A stretch of DNA of 64,000 nt, from contig NZ_NEGC01000006.1 in NCBI RefSeq assembly GCF_002135335.1, forward strand, positions 133,172 to 197,171, given 5' to 3'. Every line of letters begins with the position of its first letter. Positions within the stretch are counted from its first letter, which is position 1. A model generated the notes under the pieces. It had not been told where the DNA came from. It did not search any database and saw only the letters and a program-made list of their open reading frames with translations. Shown piece after piece: positions 1 through 9,610 of the stretch. Source of the DNA: Acinetobacter sp. ANC 4470. GTDB lineage: Bacteria; Pseudomonadota; Gammaproteobacteria; Pseudomonadales; Moraxellaceae. A program made the translations under genes and the position numbers.

Positions 1-404
1 ACCACGTCAGGACAGTTATGGCAGCTTAAAGATACGAATACATCAAAATCATCGCTTAAGTTTAAGCCTTTGATTTGTGCTAAAACTTCATCAGATACTT
101 TAGGTGCATAACCCGATACTTGTAACAAAGCCAAGATCAGTGAGGTGAACTCATGACCCATTGGCAAACCAGCAAAGTTAACTCGTGGTTGCTCACCCAC
201 TTTGGCAATCCCAAAACTTGGACGACGGCTATTTGTGCCATCAAAACGAGCCGTCACTTGATCGGATAATGCTGCAATTTCAGTGACCAATTCTTTAATT
301 TTGTCTGATTTGTCAGAATCATTGAGCGATGCCACAATTTCAATTGGACTTTCTAAGCGTTCAAGTAGGGTTTTTAATTGTGCTGAAGTATTTTGATCTA
401 ACAT
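1..404 (-). CDS. ahpF: Alkyl hydroperoxide reductase subunit F, N-terminal part (cut by window edge)
   Basis: Only the first about 134 codons are present; the gene runs off the left edge. AhpF is the FAD/NADH-dependent disulfide reductase that recharges the peroxiredoxin AhpC. The visible part is the N-terminal double thioredoxin-like domain: it opens MLDQNTSAQLKTLLERL and reaches the redox motif SCHNCPD (CxxC) just before the edge, as in the family. The ATG at 404 is preceded by a GGAG on the minus strand. Its partner ahpC lies on the same strand but about 2.7 kb upstream, with four other genes between, so the two are not a simple operon here. The reductase domains are outside the window and cannot be checked. 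Confidence 0.93.
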   Translation of the reverse strand, partial: MLDQNTSAQLKTLLERLESPIEIVASLNDSDKSDKIKELVTEIAALSDQVTARFDGTNSRRPSFGIAKVGEQPRVNFAGLPMGHEFTSLILALLQVSGYAPKVSDEVLAQIKGLNLSDDFDVFVSLSCHNCPDV

Positions 405-676
405 GGCTAAGGTCTCCAAAGGAGTAAATGTCTATTGAATGTAGTCATCATAAGATAAATCAATAAATAGGTAAAACAGTTTGTTTTTATAATTATAATC
501 GAATAAGTAGATTGATTATTCGTCATTGATGTCAGTAATATTTTAACTTTGGATATCAGGGTTTAATGCGTGTATTCAAACATTTATTAGATATTTTATG
601 GAAACATTAAATTTATGTCATGATCAATAGGTAATTTGATTATGATGAGGGAAACTTTTTCACTGGGCAAAAATCA

Positions 677-898
677 ATGAACCTTAAATCTGGAATTTAT
701 CAACATTATAAAGGGAATTTATATCAAGTTTTTCATGTGGCAACACACAGTGAAACAGGTGAAAAGCTGGTGGTCTATCAGTGTTTATATGGTGATTATT
801 CTATGTGGGTGCGTCCATTAGAGATGTTTCAAGAAACGGTTACTTTATCTGATGGTCAAGTGCTACCACGATTTAAATTGATTCAAGAGACGGCTTAA
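677..898 (+). CDS. DUF1653 family protein
   Basis: This 73-residue protein matches the DUF1653 pattern: an opening [14 protein letters not shown], a central [16 protein letters not shown] and a closing phenylalanine-rich stretch. It has no signal peptide or membrane segment, so it is probably cytosolic. The biochemical role of the family is unknown; the fold resembles a small beta-barrel. The gene stands alone on the plus strand between the divergent ahpF and a broken methyltransferase gene 62 bp downstream. No strong ribosome binding site is visible. Family assignment is good, function unknown. Confidence 0.8.
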   Translation: MNLKSGIYQHYKGNLYQVFHVATHSETGEKLVVYQCLYGDYSMWVRPLEMFQETVTLSDGQVLPRFKLIQETA

Positions 899-960
899 AT
901 ATAGTTTTTATTATAGATAAGTTAGGCTCAGAACAACCGCTAAAGATTAGGACATCTGAT

Positions 961-1575
961 ATGAGCATGAGTTTACTATTTCAACAACGGATGCAAGAGT
1001 TGTATCAAAGTTTTATCAAATTTGATGCTTTACAAACTGACCGTATTAAGCGTTATCGAAATATTGAACCTGACTCTGCATTATTTTTAGCCATGCAAAT
1101 TCGGATCCAGCAATCTAAAAAAATTCTAGAGATTGGTACTTCGACAGGTTATTCGACTTTATGGCTAGCCAATGCTGCGAAAGAAACGCAAGGTCATGTG
1201 ACAACTCTCGAAATTGATCAATCACGTACAACAAAAGCAAAGAAATATGCTCAAGAATTAGCATTGGATGATGTAATTGATTTTTGGGTAGGTGATGCTC
1301 AAAACTTTCTTGAAAATAGTGTAATGCAATATGATTTTATTTTGTTAGATGCAGAACGTATTGCTTATGTTGATTATTGGACCTATCTACAAAATATGAT
1401 GAATCCGAAAGGGGGTGTTTAAATGGTGGATAATGTGATTTCTCATACGGCAGAAGTTAAAAAATTTATTGAGTTAGTAACAAATGATGAACGGTTCATG
1501 ACGATGATACTATCTATAGGGGCAGGTATATTTATGGTTGCTTATAAACAATCTTCTAATCTTGTCTGTGGTTAG
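961..1575 (+). pseudogene. Class I SAM-dependent O-methyltransferase broken by an in-frame stop
   Basis: The reading frame begins MSMSLLFQQRMQEL and contains the SAM-binding motif ILEIGTSTGYSTLWLA followed by the acidic TTLEIDQ and DFILLDAERI strands, as in the caffeoyl-CoA/YrrM O-methyltransferase family. After GGV a TAA codon at 1420-1422 ends it at 153 residues. Reading on in the same frame gives MVDNVISHTAEVKKFIELV and a natural stop at 1573-1575, for about 204 residues, the normal family size. Family members carry a hydrophobic residue before VDNV, so a TTA to TAA change is the simplest explanation. The lost part includes the last core strands, so the short product is probably inactive. 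A restart at the ATG at 1423 would only give 50 residues. Confidence 0.82.
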
Positions 1576-1694
1576 ATTGCTTGTATAAAGCATTTATCAA
1601 TCAGTATAGATTATATTAATTTGAAAATAATATAATTGAAGGTTTCCTGCATTATACAAGTGATCTAATACTTTGAATTATTCATTTTCTGAGT

Positions 1695-1907
1695 TTACTG
1701 AATTGAAAGCCGCGTAAAATGTACATCATATTCTAGGTATTTGTGTACAAAGGCTGTTTTATCACTACAACGCAACAAATTATTATAAATAAATTCAGGG
1801 ACAGGGTAGTACAGCTCTCCCGAGCCATTATTATAAAAAATTTTTAAATAGCGTGAAGATGCATTGTATTTATAAGAAGTTACCATAAGTATTGTTTCCA
1901 TAAGCAA
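1695..1907 (-). CDS. KTSC domain protein
   Basis: A 70-residue protein that fits the KTSC domain, which covers nearly the whole length: a short beta-rich start (VTSYKYNASSRYLKIFYNNG), the YYPVPEFIYNNLL core and a C-terminal FVHKYLEYDVHF. KTSC domains occur alone or fused to lysyl-tRNA synthetase-like or phage proteins and are thought to bind RNA, but no function is established. The first in-frame ATG is used here; a start seven codons later (MVTSYKY) would fit the family better and lacks the extra MLMETIL. It is convergent with the broken methyltransferase and stands alone. Confidence 0.65.
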   Translation of the reverse strand: MLMETILMVTSYKYNASSRYLKIFYNNGSGELYYPVPEFIYNNLLRCSDKTAFVHKYLEYDVHFTRLSIQ

Positions 1908-2210
1908 CTCCTTTTTATTGTTTATTTACAGACTTCTATGCTACCTCTGTTTCATTTAAAGGTAATTAAAAAGACTTAATGGATGTATAGCAAATTTGTA
2001 ACTAAAAAATAAAATGAAGCAGAGAGGTGCAATATGCAAAAATAATAAATTAAAGCAAGCTCTATTTTAAATTATTGATTTTTTATAATTTCATATAATG
2101 TTACTTATATACTTAAATCTGTATATCAAAAAGTTATGCAATGAGATAAAACTGATAAGAATTATACTATTTCTTCTCTCATAATAAAGTTTGATAAAAA
2201 AGGTATTGGC
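1908..2210. other. AT-rich intergenic stretch
   Basis: This roughly 300 bp spacer separates the leftward KTSC gene from the rightward dehydrogenase gene, so it must carry both promoters. It is very AT-rich with many short A and T runs. No open frame, repeat or clear operator could be recognised. Confidence 0.5.
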
Positions 2211-2984
2211 ATGAAAATGAATGAGCTTTTTAACCTAAAAGATAAAGTCGCTATTGTTACAGGCGGTGCGGATGGTATTGGTAAGGCAACGGCATTACTT
2301 TTAGCAGAAGCAGGTGCGCATATTGTTATTGGCGACTTAAATATGGAAAAAGCTCAAAAGGTGGTGGAAGACGTTGAGCAAATAGGCGTACGAGCTTTAG
2401 CTGTGCAATGTAATGTTTTAGATGATCTGAGTTTGGTTAATCTTGTTGATTTAACCGTGCAAACTTTTGGTACGGTCAATATTCTAATTAACAACGCAGG
2501 CGGTGGAGGTGGAGGACGTGAAAATCCTTTTCAAATTACCATTGATGACATTAAGCGTGATTATGAGCTCAATGTATTTAGTGGCTGGCGCTTAAGTCAG
2601 TTATGCGTACCGCATATGAAAAAATCAGGTTATGGTTCAATTGTGATTACTTCTTCAATGTCTAGTAAAAATGCCTCTCCAAATATGAGTGGATATGGAG
2701 GATCTAAAGCTGCTGTCAATCATATGGTTGCGAACCTAGCCTTTGATTTTGGTCCAGAGGTTCGAATTAATGCAGTTGGCCCTGGTGCAACGCGAACCGC
2801 TGCTTTGGTAAGTGTGCTGACCCCAGAGATTGAAGAGAAAATGTTGCAGCATACACCCATAAAAAGACTGGGAACGGCAGACGATATTGCAGGAGCAATG
2901 TTGTATTTTGCCTCGCCAATTTCAGCGTGGGTGAGTGGACAAACTATTTTTGTAAATGGCGGCGGTGTTCAGACTTTAGATTAG
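2211..2984 (+). CDS. Short-chain dehydrogenase/reductase, 7-alpha-hydroxysteroid dehydrogenase-like
   Basis: A 257-residue classical SDR oxidoreductase. The Rossmann motif TGGADGIG (residues about 18-25), the NNAG motif followed by a run of glycines (NNAGGGGGG, about 93-101), the catalytic Ser (ITSSMSS) and the YGGSK catalytic Tyr/Lys pair are all present and correctly ordered; the C-terminal VSGQTIFVNGGG is also typical. An Asp after the second beta strand (GDLNMEKA) suggests preference for NAD(H). The poly-glycine after NNAG resembles bacterial 7-alpha-hydroxysteroid dehydrogenase (HdhA), but the true substrate cannot be told from sequence. The ATG at 2211 is followed by another at 2217 (MNELFNL). 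It ends just before a bidirectional terminator shared with ahpC. Confidence 0.85.
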   Translation: MKMNELFNLKDKVAIVTGGADGIGKATALLLAEAGAHIVIGDLNMEKAQKVVEDVEQIGVRALAVQCNVLDDLSLVNLVDLTVQTFGTVNILINNAGGGGGGRENPFQITIDDIKRDYELNVFSGWRLSQLCVPHMKKSGYGSIVITSSMSSKNASPNMSGYGGSKAAVNHMVANLAFDFGPEVRINAVGPGATRTAALVSVLTPEIEEKMLQHTPIKRLGTADDIAGAMLYFASPISAWVSGQTIFVNGGGVQTLD

Positions 2985-3034
2985 ATTCTAGTTTGATAAA
3001 ATTAATAAAAATTTAAGCAACTTAGATTAGCAAT

Positions 3035-3064
3035 AAAAAAACCACGCTAGAAAGCGTGGTTTTT
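3035..3064. terminator. Bidirectional intrinsic terminator between the SDR gene and ahpC
   Basis: Perfect 8-bp stem ACCACGCT/AGCGTGGT (3041-3048 and 3053-3060) with an A tract on the left and a T tract on the right. It can end transcription of the rightward dehydrogenase gene and of the leftward ahpC. Confidence 0.88.
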
Positions 3065-3087
3065 GAATCAGTTCAATCTAATAGAAA

Positions 3088-3651
3088 TTAGATTTTACCC
3101 ACTAGGTCAATTGAAGGCGCTAAAGTTGCATCGCCTTCTTGCCATTTAGCTGGGCAAACTTCACCTGGGTGAGCGTGAACATATTGAGCTGCTTTAACTT
3201 TACGAAGAAGTTCAGAAGCATCACGACCAATACCACCAGCGTTGATTTCAACGATTTGGATTTTACCTTCAGGATCGATTACGAAAGTACCACGATCAGC
3301 AAGGCCAACAGATTCAATTAATACTTCAAAGTTTTTAGCAAGCGTCCAAGTTGGATCACCAACCATTACGTATTCAATTTTTTTGATTTCTGCTGAAGAA
3401 TCGTGCCAAGCTTTATGCGTGAAATGCGTGTCAGTAGAAACTGAAAAGATTTCAACGCCTAATTTTTTGAATTCAGCGTAGTTGTCTGCAAGGTCACCAA
3501 GTTCAGTTGGGCAAACAAAAGTGAAGTCAGCTGGATAAAAGAAGAATACAGACCATTTGCCTTTAAGATCAGCTTCAGTCACTTCAATAAATTGACCGTT
3601 GTGGAATGCTTGTGCTTTAAATGGTTTAACTTCTGTATTAATTAAGCTCAT
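3088..3651 (-). CDS. ahpC: Peroxiredoxin, alkyl hydroperoxide reductase subunit C
   Basis: A 187-residue typical 2-Cys peroxiredoxin, the length of the Escherichia coli protein, that reduces H2O2, organic peroxides and peroxynitrite in the cytosol. The peroxidatic Cys sits in [11 protein letters not shown] (about residue 47) and the resolving Cys in GEVCPAKW near the C-terminus (about 166). The start is placed at [11 protein letters not shown] because this matches the family start and puts GGAG six bases ahead; an ATG one codon earlier is only three bases away. ahpF is not directly downstream: a dehydrogenase gene on the opposite strand, a KTSC gene and others intervene. A peroxide regulator site could not be picked out. 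Confidence 0.96.
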   Translation of the reverse strand: MSLINTEVKPFKAQAFHNGQFIEVTEADLKGKWSVFFFYPADFTFVCPTELGDLADNYAEFKKLGVEIFSVSTDTHFTHKAWHDSSAEIKKIEYVMVGDPTWTLAKNFEVLIESVGLADRGTFVIDPEGKIQIVEINAGGIGRDASELLRKVKAAQYVHAHPGEVCPAKWQEGDATLAPSIDLVGKI

Positions 3652-4163
3652 CATTATCTCCATGATCGAGGTTTGTATTTAATTTCTAAAAGAATAGCGA
3701 ATTTTTTGTTATTGATGAAACAGTATTTTTACATTATTGAAATCGGAAAAACCGAATTAAATATTGTGAAGTTTACTATTTCATCAAATCTGATCTTTTT
3801 ATTGATTAAGCCATGTAAAGATGATGGCTTAATGACAAAACATCAGTTTTTCGGCTTGCCTTAGAAGATGAAGGCTGGCTATCTAAAATTCAAGGGTAAG
3901 TTTTTAAAAAAGTAGATTTCTTTTTGAAGATCAAATCGTTTTTGCGGTGAATTATGACAGTAAATATAAATTGTTAGATCGTTTTATATGGTTTATGAAT
4001 GTGATGGTCTACGAATTTCAATAGCCTATTTAAACTTAGATCGTGAGCTGTTCTGATGTTTTTGAATATTCTTTGCATTAAATGCAATGAATAAATATTG
4101 CGTTGTCTTTCTCTCGAGAGCGTTACAGCGTAAAATGTGCAGTTCAATTTTTTGTTTTGGGAT
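3652..4163. other. Intergenic region between ahpC and hrpA, possible gene debris
   Basis: About 500 bp carrying the promoters of the divergent ahpC and hrpA genes. Short coding-like scraps such as LALEDEGWLSKIQG in one frame and a stretch around 3940-4010 in another are seen but are separated by stops and not recognised; they might be a decayed gene. A CTCTCGAGAG palindrome lies at about 4112-4121. No operator was assigned. Confidence 0.35.
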
Positions 4164-7100
4164 ATGTTATCTGTGTTAAGTCATTTAAATGTAGATCAAT
4201 GGGTCATGGCGCGTGACCATCATCGTTTAAATCGACTACGCAAAGGTAAAGATGCCAGTGAGGCGCAATATCAGGAACTTTTTGAAAAATCCAATCATAA
4301 AGTCCGTGAACGTCTATCACGTCTCCCAAATATTCGACTGAATCAAGATTTACCCGTGACCCAATCTGCGGATCAGCTCATTAAAGCGATTCAACAACAC
4401 CAAGTGATTATTGTGGCAGGGGAAACGGGGTCGGGGAAAACCACGCAGTTACCACAAATTGCCATGCTGGCTGGACGTGGTTTAACAGGTATGATTGGTC
4501 ATACCCAACCACGTCGACTGGCTGCACGTAGCGTATCACAGCGTATTGCCGAAGAAGTTGGTGAAAAACTGGGTGAATCGATTGGTTTTAAAATCCGTTT
4601 TAATGAACAAGGTTCGCAAGACTCTATCGTCCGTTTAATGACGGATGGTATTTTACTGGCTGAACTGACAAATGATCGCTATTTAACCAAATACGACACC
4701 ATTATTATTGATGAAGCGCATGAGCGTTCGCTCAATATCGACTTTATCATGGGGTATTTAAAACAACTCCTGCATAAACGTCGTGATTTAAAAGTCATCA
4801 TTACTTCAGCAACTTTAGATGTGAATCGCTTTAGTCGTTACTTTTTTGATGCCCCTGTTTTTGAAGTAGAAGGACGAAGCTTTCCAGTAGAGCTTCGTTA
4901 TCGTCCCATTTCAGAAATGACCATTGGTGGTAGTGATGACGATGAATTTGACGACTTTGAAGAAAATTTGCCGCGTGCAGTGGTTCAAGCGGTAGAAGAA
5001 TGTTTTGCTGATGCTCAAGAAAAAGGACATCCTGAACATGCAGATATTTTAATATTTGCCAGTACAGAACAAGAAATTCGCGAGCTACAAGAAACCTTAC
5101 AAAAGCATGGTCCACGACATACGGAAATTTTACCGTTATATGCTCGCTTAGCATTGGCTGAACAACAAAGGATTTTTAGTCCGGGTGGTGGTGGACGACG
5201 TATTATTATTGCCACCAACGTGGCTGAAACGGCTTTAACTGTGCCGAATATTCGCTATGTTATTGATAGCGGGTTTGCCCGTATTTCACGTTATAGCTAT
5301 CGTTCACGGGTACAGCGTTTACCGATTGAGGCTGTATCTCAAGCCGCAGCGAATCAGCGTAAAGGGCGTTGTGGTCGTATTGCACCGGGTGTGTGTATTC
5401 GACTGTATTCAGAAGATGACTTCCAAAGTCGCCCTGAGTTTACCGAACCAGAGATTAAACGAACCAATCTTGCCTCGGTGATTTTGCAGATGCAAAGTCT
5501 CAATTTGGGAGATTTGGAAGCTTTTGACTTTATTGAGCCGCCAGATCATCGCTTGGTCAATGATGGACGGAAGTTGCTGCTTGAACTTGGGGCAATGAAT
5601 GAGAAGAAGTCTGAATTGACGAAAATCGGTCAAATGATGGCAAAGATGCCAATTGACCCACGTTTGGCACGAATGATTTTAGGCGGTGCACATTTTGGTG
5701 TCTTGAATGAAGTGCTGATTATTGTGGCTGCACTTGCTGTGCAAGACCCACGTGAACGCCCGAATGATAAACAAACCCAAGCCGACCAAAAACATGCGTT
5801 ATTTAAGGAAGGCGATTCAGACTTTTTGTTCTACATTAAGTTATGGGAAACCTTACAGAATAACCGTGAATCGATGAATGAAAATAAGCGTCGTAATTTC
5901 GCGCGTCAGCATTTTCTCAGTTGGTTACGTTTGCGTGAATGGAAAAAAACGCATGAACAACTCTCTGAATTGGCTCAGGGTTTAAAGCTTTCATTTAATG
6001 ATAAAAAAGCCAGTTATGAAAACTTACACCGTGCTTTATTGACAGGGCTACTTTCGTTTATTGCCAATAAGACCGATGAAAAAAATGTCTATATGGCTGT
6101 TCGTCAGCAAAAAGCCCGTATTTTCCCTGCATCGACTTTACATAAAGGTGGAGCATCTTGGGTGATGGCATTTGAGATGGTGGAAACCTCACAAGTGTAT
6201 TTACGGACTTTGGCGAAAATTGAACCTGAATGGATTTTGCTTGCTGCACCTGATTTGTTGAAGCATCACTATTTTGAACCGCATTGGTCGAAAAAAGCAG
6301 GTATTGTGAATGCCTATGATCAAATTTCATTGTTTGGATTGATTATTCAGCCAAAGCAGTTAATGAATTATGAAAAGGTTGATCAAGCCGCAGCTCATGA
6401 AATTTTCCTGCGAGATGCTTTAACCACAGGCAATTTAGGTATTACACCACCATTTTTAAAACACAATTTGCAGAAACTAGAAGAAGTAGAACGTGTTGAA
6501 GACAAATTACGTCGTCGTGATTTGGTGGTGGATGAAGAAACCATTTATCAATTCTATGCTTCCAAAGTACCTGAAGATGTGGCCAGCCGACGTGCTTTTG
6601 AAGATTGGCGAGCGACGATAGAACCGCAAAATCCACGTTATTTATTTGTGGATGATGATGCGTTGTGGATGAATGATCGTCCGACCACGCAGCAATTCCC
6701 TGATTATCTACACAATGGTTCATTGCGTTTCGCTGCAAGTTATCGCTTTGACCCAAGTCATGATGAAGATGGCGCCAATGTTAAAATTCCTGTACAGGCT
6801 TTGCCGCAGGTCGATGAAAATATTTGGTCATGGGGAATTCCCGGCTGGCGACAGGATTTGATTGAAGCATTATTAAAATCTTTGCCGAAAGATAAACGCC
6901 GAAATTTAGTGCCTATTCCTGATACAGCGCGTAAGTTGATGAAAGGCATTGATGCCGTTCATTTGCATGAACATATTTTTAGTTATTTGGCATTTCAACT
7001 GCGTGGGGAACAAATCACAGCAAAAGACTTTAGTTTTGAGCGTATTGATCAGTATTTGTTGCCATTCATTAAAGTGATTGATGAAAAAGGGCATGTGATT

Positions 7101-8027
7101 GAACAAGGGCGTGATTTAGTCGAACTGAAAGCACGTTGCCGCACGGAAACACATAGCCCTGTCAAACAGCTTAAAGGCGAATTTAAAGCTTTCCCTGAAA
7201 GTTTTACCTTTGAAGCATCGCAGAAAGTGACAGGGGTGATTGTTAAGCAATATCAAGCTTTAGTTCCTGTTAAAGCATTTGCAGAGCTGGATGCAAAAGA
7301 TGAATCTGGTGTGGTGATTCAAACTTTTAATGATCAAGCAGAAGCGATTCGTCTGCACCGCGAAGGGGTGATTCGTCTAGTTTATATGCAGTTGGGGGAT
7401 TTGAGTCGTCAACTGAAAAAACAGATTTCTAAACCGCTGGCTTTGGCATATTCCCCATTGGGTGACAAAGCACAGTTAGAACAAATGTTAGTTTATGCCA
7501 CACTACAGATGTCAATAAATGATCTTCCTGTCAATGCTGAAGAATTTCAAAACTTAATTTTAAATGTAAAAAAATCTTTCCTTACGCAGGGACAAGAGGC
7601 ATTATCCATATTGAGTGATATTTATATCCAATGGCAGGATATCCGTCGGAAATTGTTGGTTTTAGACGATTCTCTGTTTGGAAAAAATATAGATGATGTT
7701 GAAGATCAGCTTGATTTAATGAATCTTTCCAACTGCGTATATGTCAAATCTTCAGACATATGGCAGGAGTTTCCACGTTATTTAAAGGCTTTGGTCTTGC
7801 GTTTAGAGCGCTTGCCAAATAACCTACAAAGGGACAATTCTGCCATTGATCAAGTTGATCCATGGATGGAAAAATTATTTAAGTTTAAAAATGATGCTCG
7901 CCTAAAAGAACTGTACTTCATGATTGAAGAATTTCGCATTTCTTTGTTCTCACAGCCAATGAAAACAAAGATGCCTATTTCTCCAACCAGATTGCAAAAA
8001 GTATGGAATCAATTGGGCATCGGTTAA
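4164..8027 (+). CDS. hrpA: ATP-dependent RNA helicase HrpA (DEAH box)
   Basis: About 1287 residues, the usual size of HrpA. The DEAH/RHA helicase order is complete: Walker A GETGSGKTTQLPQ (about 86-98), IGHTQPRRLAARSV, the DEAH box IIIDEAHERS (about 181), motif III TSATLD, then the second RecA domain with ATNVAETALTVP and QRKGRCGR, followed by HA2, OB-fold and the long DUF3418-type C-terminal region. HrpA unwinds structured RNA, acts in mRNA processing and has been linked to rescue of stalled or collided ribosomes. The ATG at 4164 (MLSVLSHL) is chosen; a GTG at 4137 in the same frame would add nine residues. A separate FabH-like gene follows after 28 bp on the same strand. Confidence 0.95.
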   Translation: MLSVLSHLNVDQWVMARDHHRLNRLRKGKDASEAQYQELFEKSNHKVRERLSRLPNIRLNQDLPVTQSADQLIKAIQQHQVIIVAGETGSGKTTQLPQIAMLAGRGLTGMIGHTQPRRLAARSVSQRIAEEVGEKLGESIGFKIRFNEQGSQDSIVRLMTDGILLAELTNDRYLTKYDTIIIDEAHERSLNIDFIMGYLKQLLHKRRDLKVIITSATLDVNRFSRYFFDAPVFEVEGRSFPVELRYRPISEMTIGGSDDDEFDDFEENLPRAVVQAVEECFADAQEKGHPEHADILIFASTEQEIRELQETLQKHGPRHTEILPLYARLALAEQQRIFSPGGGGRRIIIATNVAETALTVPNIRYVIDSGFARISRYSYRSRVQRLPIEAVSQAAANQRKGRCGRIAPGVCIRLYSEDDFQSRPEFTEPEIKRTNLASVILQMQSLNLGDLEAFDFIEPPDHRLVNDGRKLLLELGAMNEKKSELTKIGQMMAKMPIDPRLARMILGGAHFGVLNEVLIIVAALAVQDPRERPNDKQTQADQKHALFKEGDSDFLFYIKLWETLQNNRESMNENKRRNFARQHFLSWLRLREWKKTHEQLSELAQGLKLSFNDKKASYENLHRALLTGLLSFIANKTDEKNVYMAVRQQKARIFPASTLHKGGASWVMAFEMVETSQVYLRTLAKIEPEWILLAAPDLLKHHYFEPHWSKKAGIVNAYDQISLFGLIIQPKQLMNYEKVDQAAAHEIFLRDALTTGNLGITPPFLKHNLQKLEEVERVEDKLRRRDLVVDEETIYQFYASKVPEDVASRRAFEDWRATIEPQNPRYLFVDDDALWMNDRPTTQQFPDYLHNGSLRFAASYRFDPSHDEDGANVKIPVQALPQVDENIWSWGIPGWRQDLIEALLKSLPKDKRRNLVPIPDTARKLMKGIDAVHLHEHIFSYLAFQLRGEQITAKDFSFERIDQYLLPFIKVIDEKGHVIEQGRDLVELKARCRTETHSPVKQLKGEFKAFPESFTFEASQKVTGVIVKQYQALVPVKAFAELDAKDESGVVIQTFNDQAEAIRLHREGVIRLVYMQLGDLSRQLKKQISKPLALAYSPLGDKAQLEQMLVYATLQMSINDLPVNAEEFQNLILNVKKSFLTQGQEALSILSDIYIQWQDIRRKLLVLDDSLFGKNIDDVEDQLDLMNLSNCVYVKSSDIWQEFPRYLKALVLRLERLPNNLQRDNSAIDQVDPWMEKLFKFKNDARLKELYFMIEEFRISLFSQPMKTKMPISPTRLQKVWNQLGIG

Positions 8028-8055
8028 CATAGTGCGATATTAGTAGGAGTTTTAC

Positions 8056-9165
8056 ATGGGCATTCGTATTACAGGTACAGGCTTATATCATCCAGAAGAA
8101 GCCATTAGCAATGAAGAGTTAGTGACCAGTTTAAATGCTTATGTGGAACTGTTTAATCACGACAATGCTGATAAAATTGCAGCGGGTGAAATAGCCGCAC
8201 GTCGCGGTTCAAATGCTGAATTTATTGAAAAAGCATCTGGTGTTAAAAGCCGTTATGTTGCTGATAAGTCAGGTGTGTTAGACCCAAAACGTATGTATCC
8301 ACGTTTACGTGAACGTAGTAATGATGAGCTTTCTATTCAGGCAGAATGGGGCGTGACTGCGGCTAAACAAGCGATGGAAAATGCAGGGGTAACTGCAGAA
8401 GATATCGATGTGGTTATTCTGTCATGTTCAAATATTCAACGTGCTTATCCTGCGGTTGCAATTGAAATTCAATCTGCTTTGGGGATTCAAGGTTACGCTT
8501 ACGACATGAATGTGGCATGTTCTGCTGCAACATTTGGTTTAAAGCAAGCCGCTGATGCCATTAAATGTGGCGCACGCCGTGTATTGCTAGTTAATGTTGA
8601 AATCACCTCCGGTCATACCGATTTCCGTTCACGTGACTGTCACTTTATTTTTGGTGATGTTGCGACTGCGTCGATTATTGAAGATACGACCACCAAAACT
8701 GGTTTTGAAATTGTAGATACGCATTTGTTTACCCAGTTTTCAAATAATATTCGCAACAACTTCGGTTACTTAAACCGTAGTGAAGATGCAGTGGTAGATG
8801 ACAAATTGTTCCGTCAGGATGGTCGTAAAGTCTTTAAAGAAGTTTGCCCATTGGTGGCTAAAATTATTACCACTCAACTTGAGAAAAATAGCATTGCACC
8901 AAGCAATGTGAAGCGTTTTTGGTTACATCAAGCCAATGCCAGTATGAATGATCTGATTTTAAAATATGTAGTGGGTAAAGATGCTGATCGTGCGCTTGTA
9001 CCGATTATTCTAGATGAATTTGCTAACACGTCTTCTGCTGGTGTAATCATTGCATTGCATCGTACTGCAGACGAAGTTAATGATGGTGAATATGGTGTAC
9101 TGTGCTCATTCGGTGCAGGTTATTCTGTTGGGTCGATTCTTGTACAAAAACATGTTGTTGGCTAA
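8056..9165 (+). CDS. Beta-ketoacyl-ACP synthase III family protein
   Basis: A 369-residue thiolase-fold condensing enzyme of the FabH type. The catalytic triad is visible: Cys in [10 protein letters not shown] (about residue 155), His in [10 protein letters not shown] and Asn in EFANTSSAG. These enzymes condense an acyl-CoA primer with malonyl-ACP. The protein is about 50 residues longer than E. coli FabH because of an extra segment around residues 30-90 rich in charged residues, as in the longer Pseudomonas and Acinetobacter homologues that accept medium-chain acyl-CoA. That substrate choice is inferred from resemblance only. A ribosome binding site AGGAG precedes the ATG at 8056. The gene ends about 80 bp ahead of a strong terminator and may be cotranscribed with hrpA. 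Confidence 0.88.
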   Translation: MGIRITGTGLYHPEEAISNEELVTSLNAYVELFNHDNADKIAAGEIAARRGSNAEFIEKASGVKSRYVADKSGVLDPKRMYPRLRERSNDELSIQAEWGVTAAKQAMENAGVTAEDIDVVILSCSNIQRAYPAVAIEIQSALGIQGYAYDMNVACSAATFGLKQAADAIKCGARRVLLVNVEITSGHTDFRSRDCHFIFGDVATASIIEDTTTKTGFEIVDTHLFTQFSNNIRNNFGYLNRSEDAVVDDKLFRQDGRKVFKEVCPLVAKIITTQLEKNSIAPSNVKRFWLHQANASMNDLILKYVVGKDADRALVPIILDEFANTSSAGVIIALHRTADEVNDGEYGVLCSFGAGYSVGSILVQKHVVG

Positions 9166-9610
9166 GTCATAAAGAATACTACGTGGGTCATCATACCTTT
9201 ATGTTGTGATTGATTCGCCGATGATTATTGTACTTATACAATAAAAATAAAATGGTTGTGGTCAGTATTGCTGACCATAGCCATTTTTATTTGCCGATCT
9301 GACGTAATTATATTTTTCAATTTATATCCAACCCAAATTCAATGCATATTGAACGATTAAAAGATTTTCATGACTAAATTCAACAACAAATGTGTTGAGG
9401 ATGAGAACATTTTAAAAGGTGAAAATATTTGATTTTTGAAATTGGTATAGCCTTGTTTATGTGAGATCTATATTTTTTATAATTGAATATCAAATAATTA
9501 AGTATAAATTCTGGTCAGCTAGGTTTGCTTAAATTCTCTCTTCGGCATACATTATCTTCACGATATATTATTAAATTCACCGTGAGATGTGAGTTCAATG
9601 TGAGGCGAGT
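9166..9610. other. Intergenic stretch upstream of the PcfJ-like gene
   Basis: About 445 bp. The first third holds the terminator of the ketoacyl synthase gene; the rest is AT-rich and should contain the promoter of the next gene. No open frame, repeat or binding site could be supported. Confidence 0.5.
9249..9288 (+). terminator. Intrinsic terminator after the ketoacyl synthase gene
   Basis: Long stem with arms AAAATGG...TGGTCAG and CTGACCA...CCATTTT around a 5-base loop, followed by a T run. The left A-rich flank means it may also work in reverse. Confidence 0.82.

Noticed and set aside
3673..3864. 63-codon open frame between ahpC and hrpA
   Set aside because: AT-rich, no ribosome binding site, no recognisable protein.
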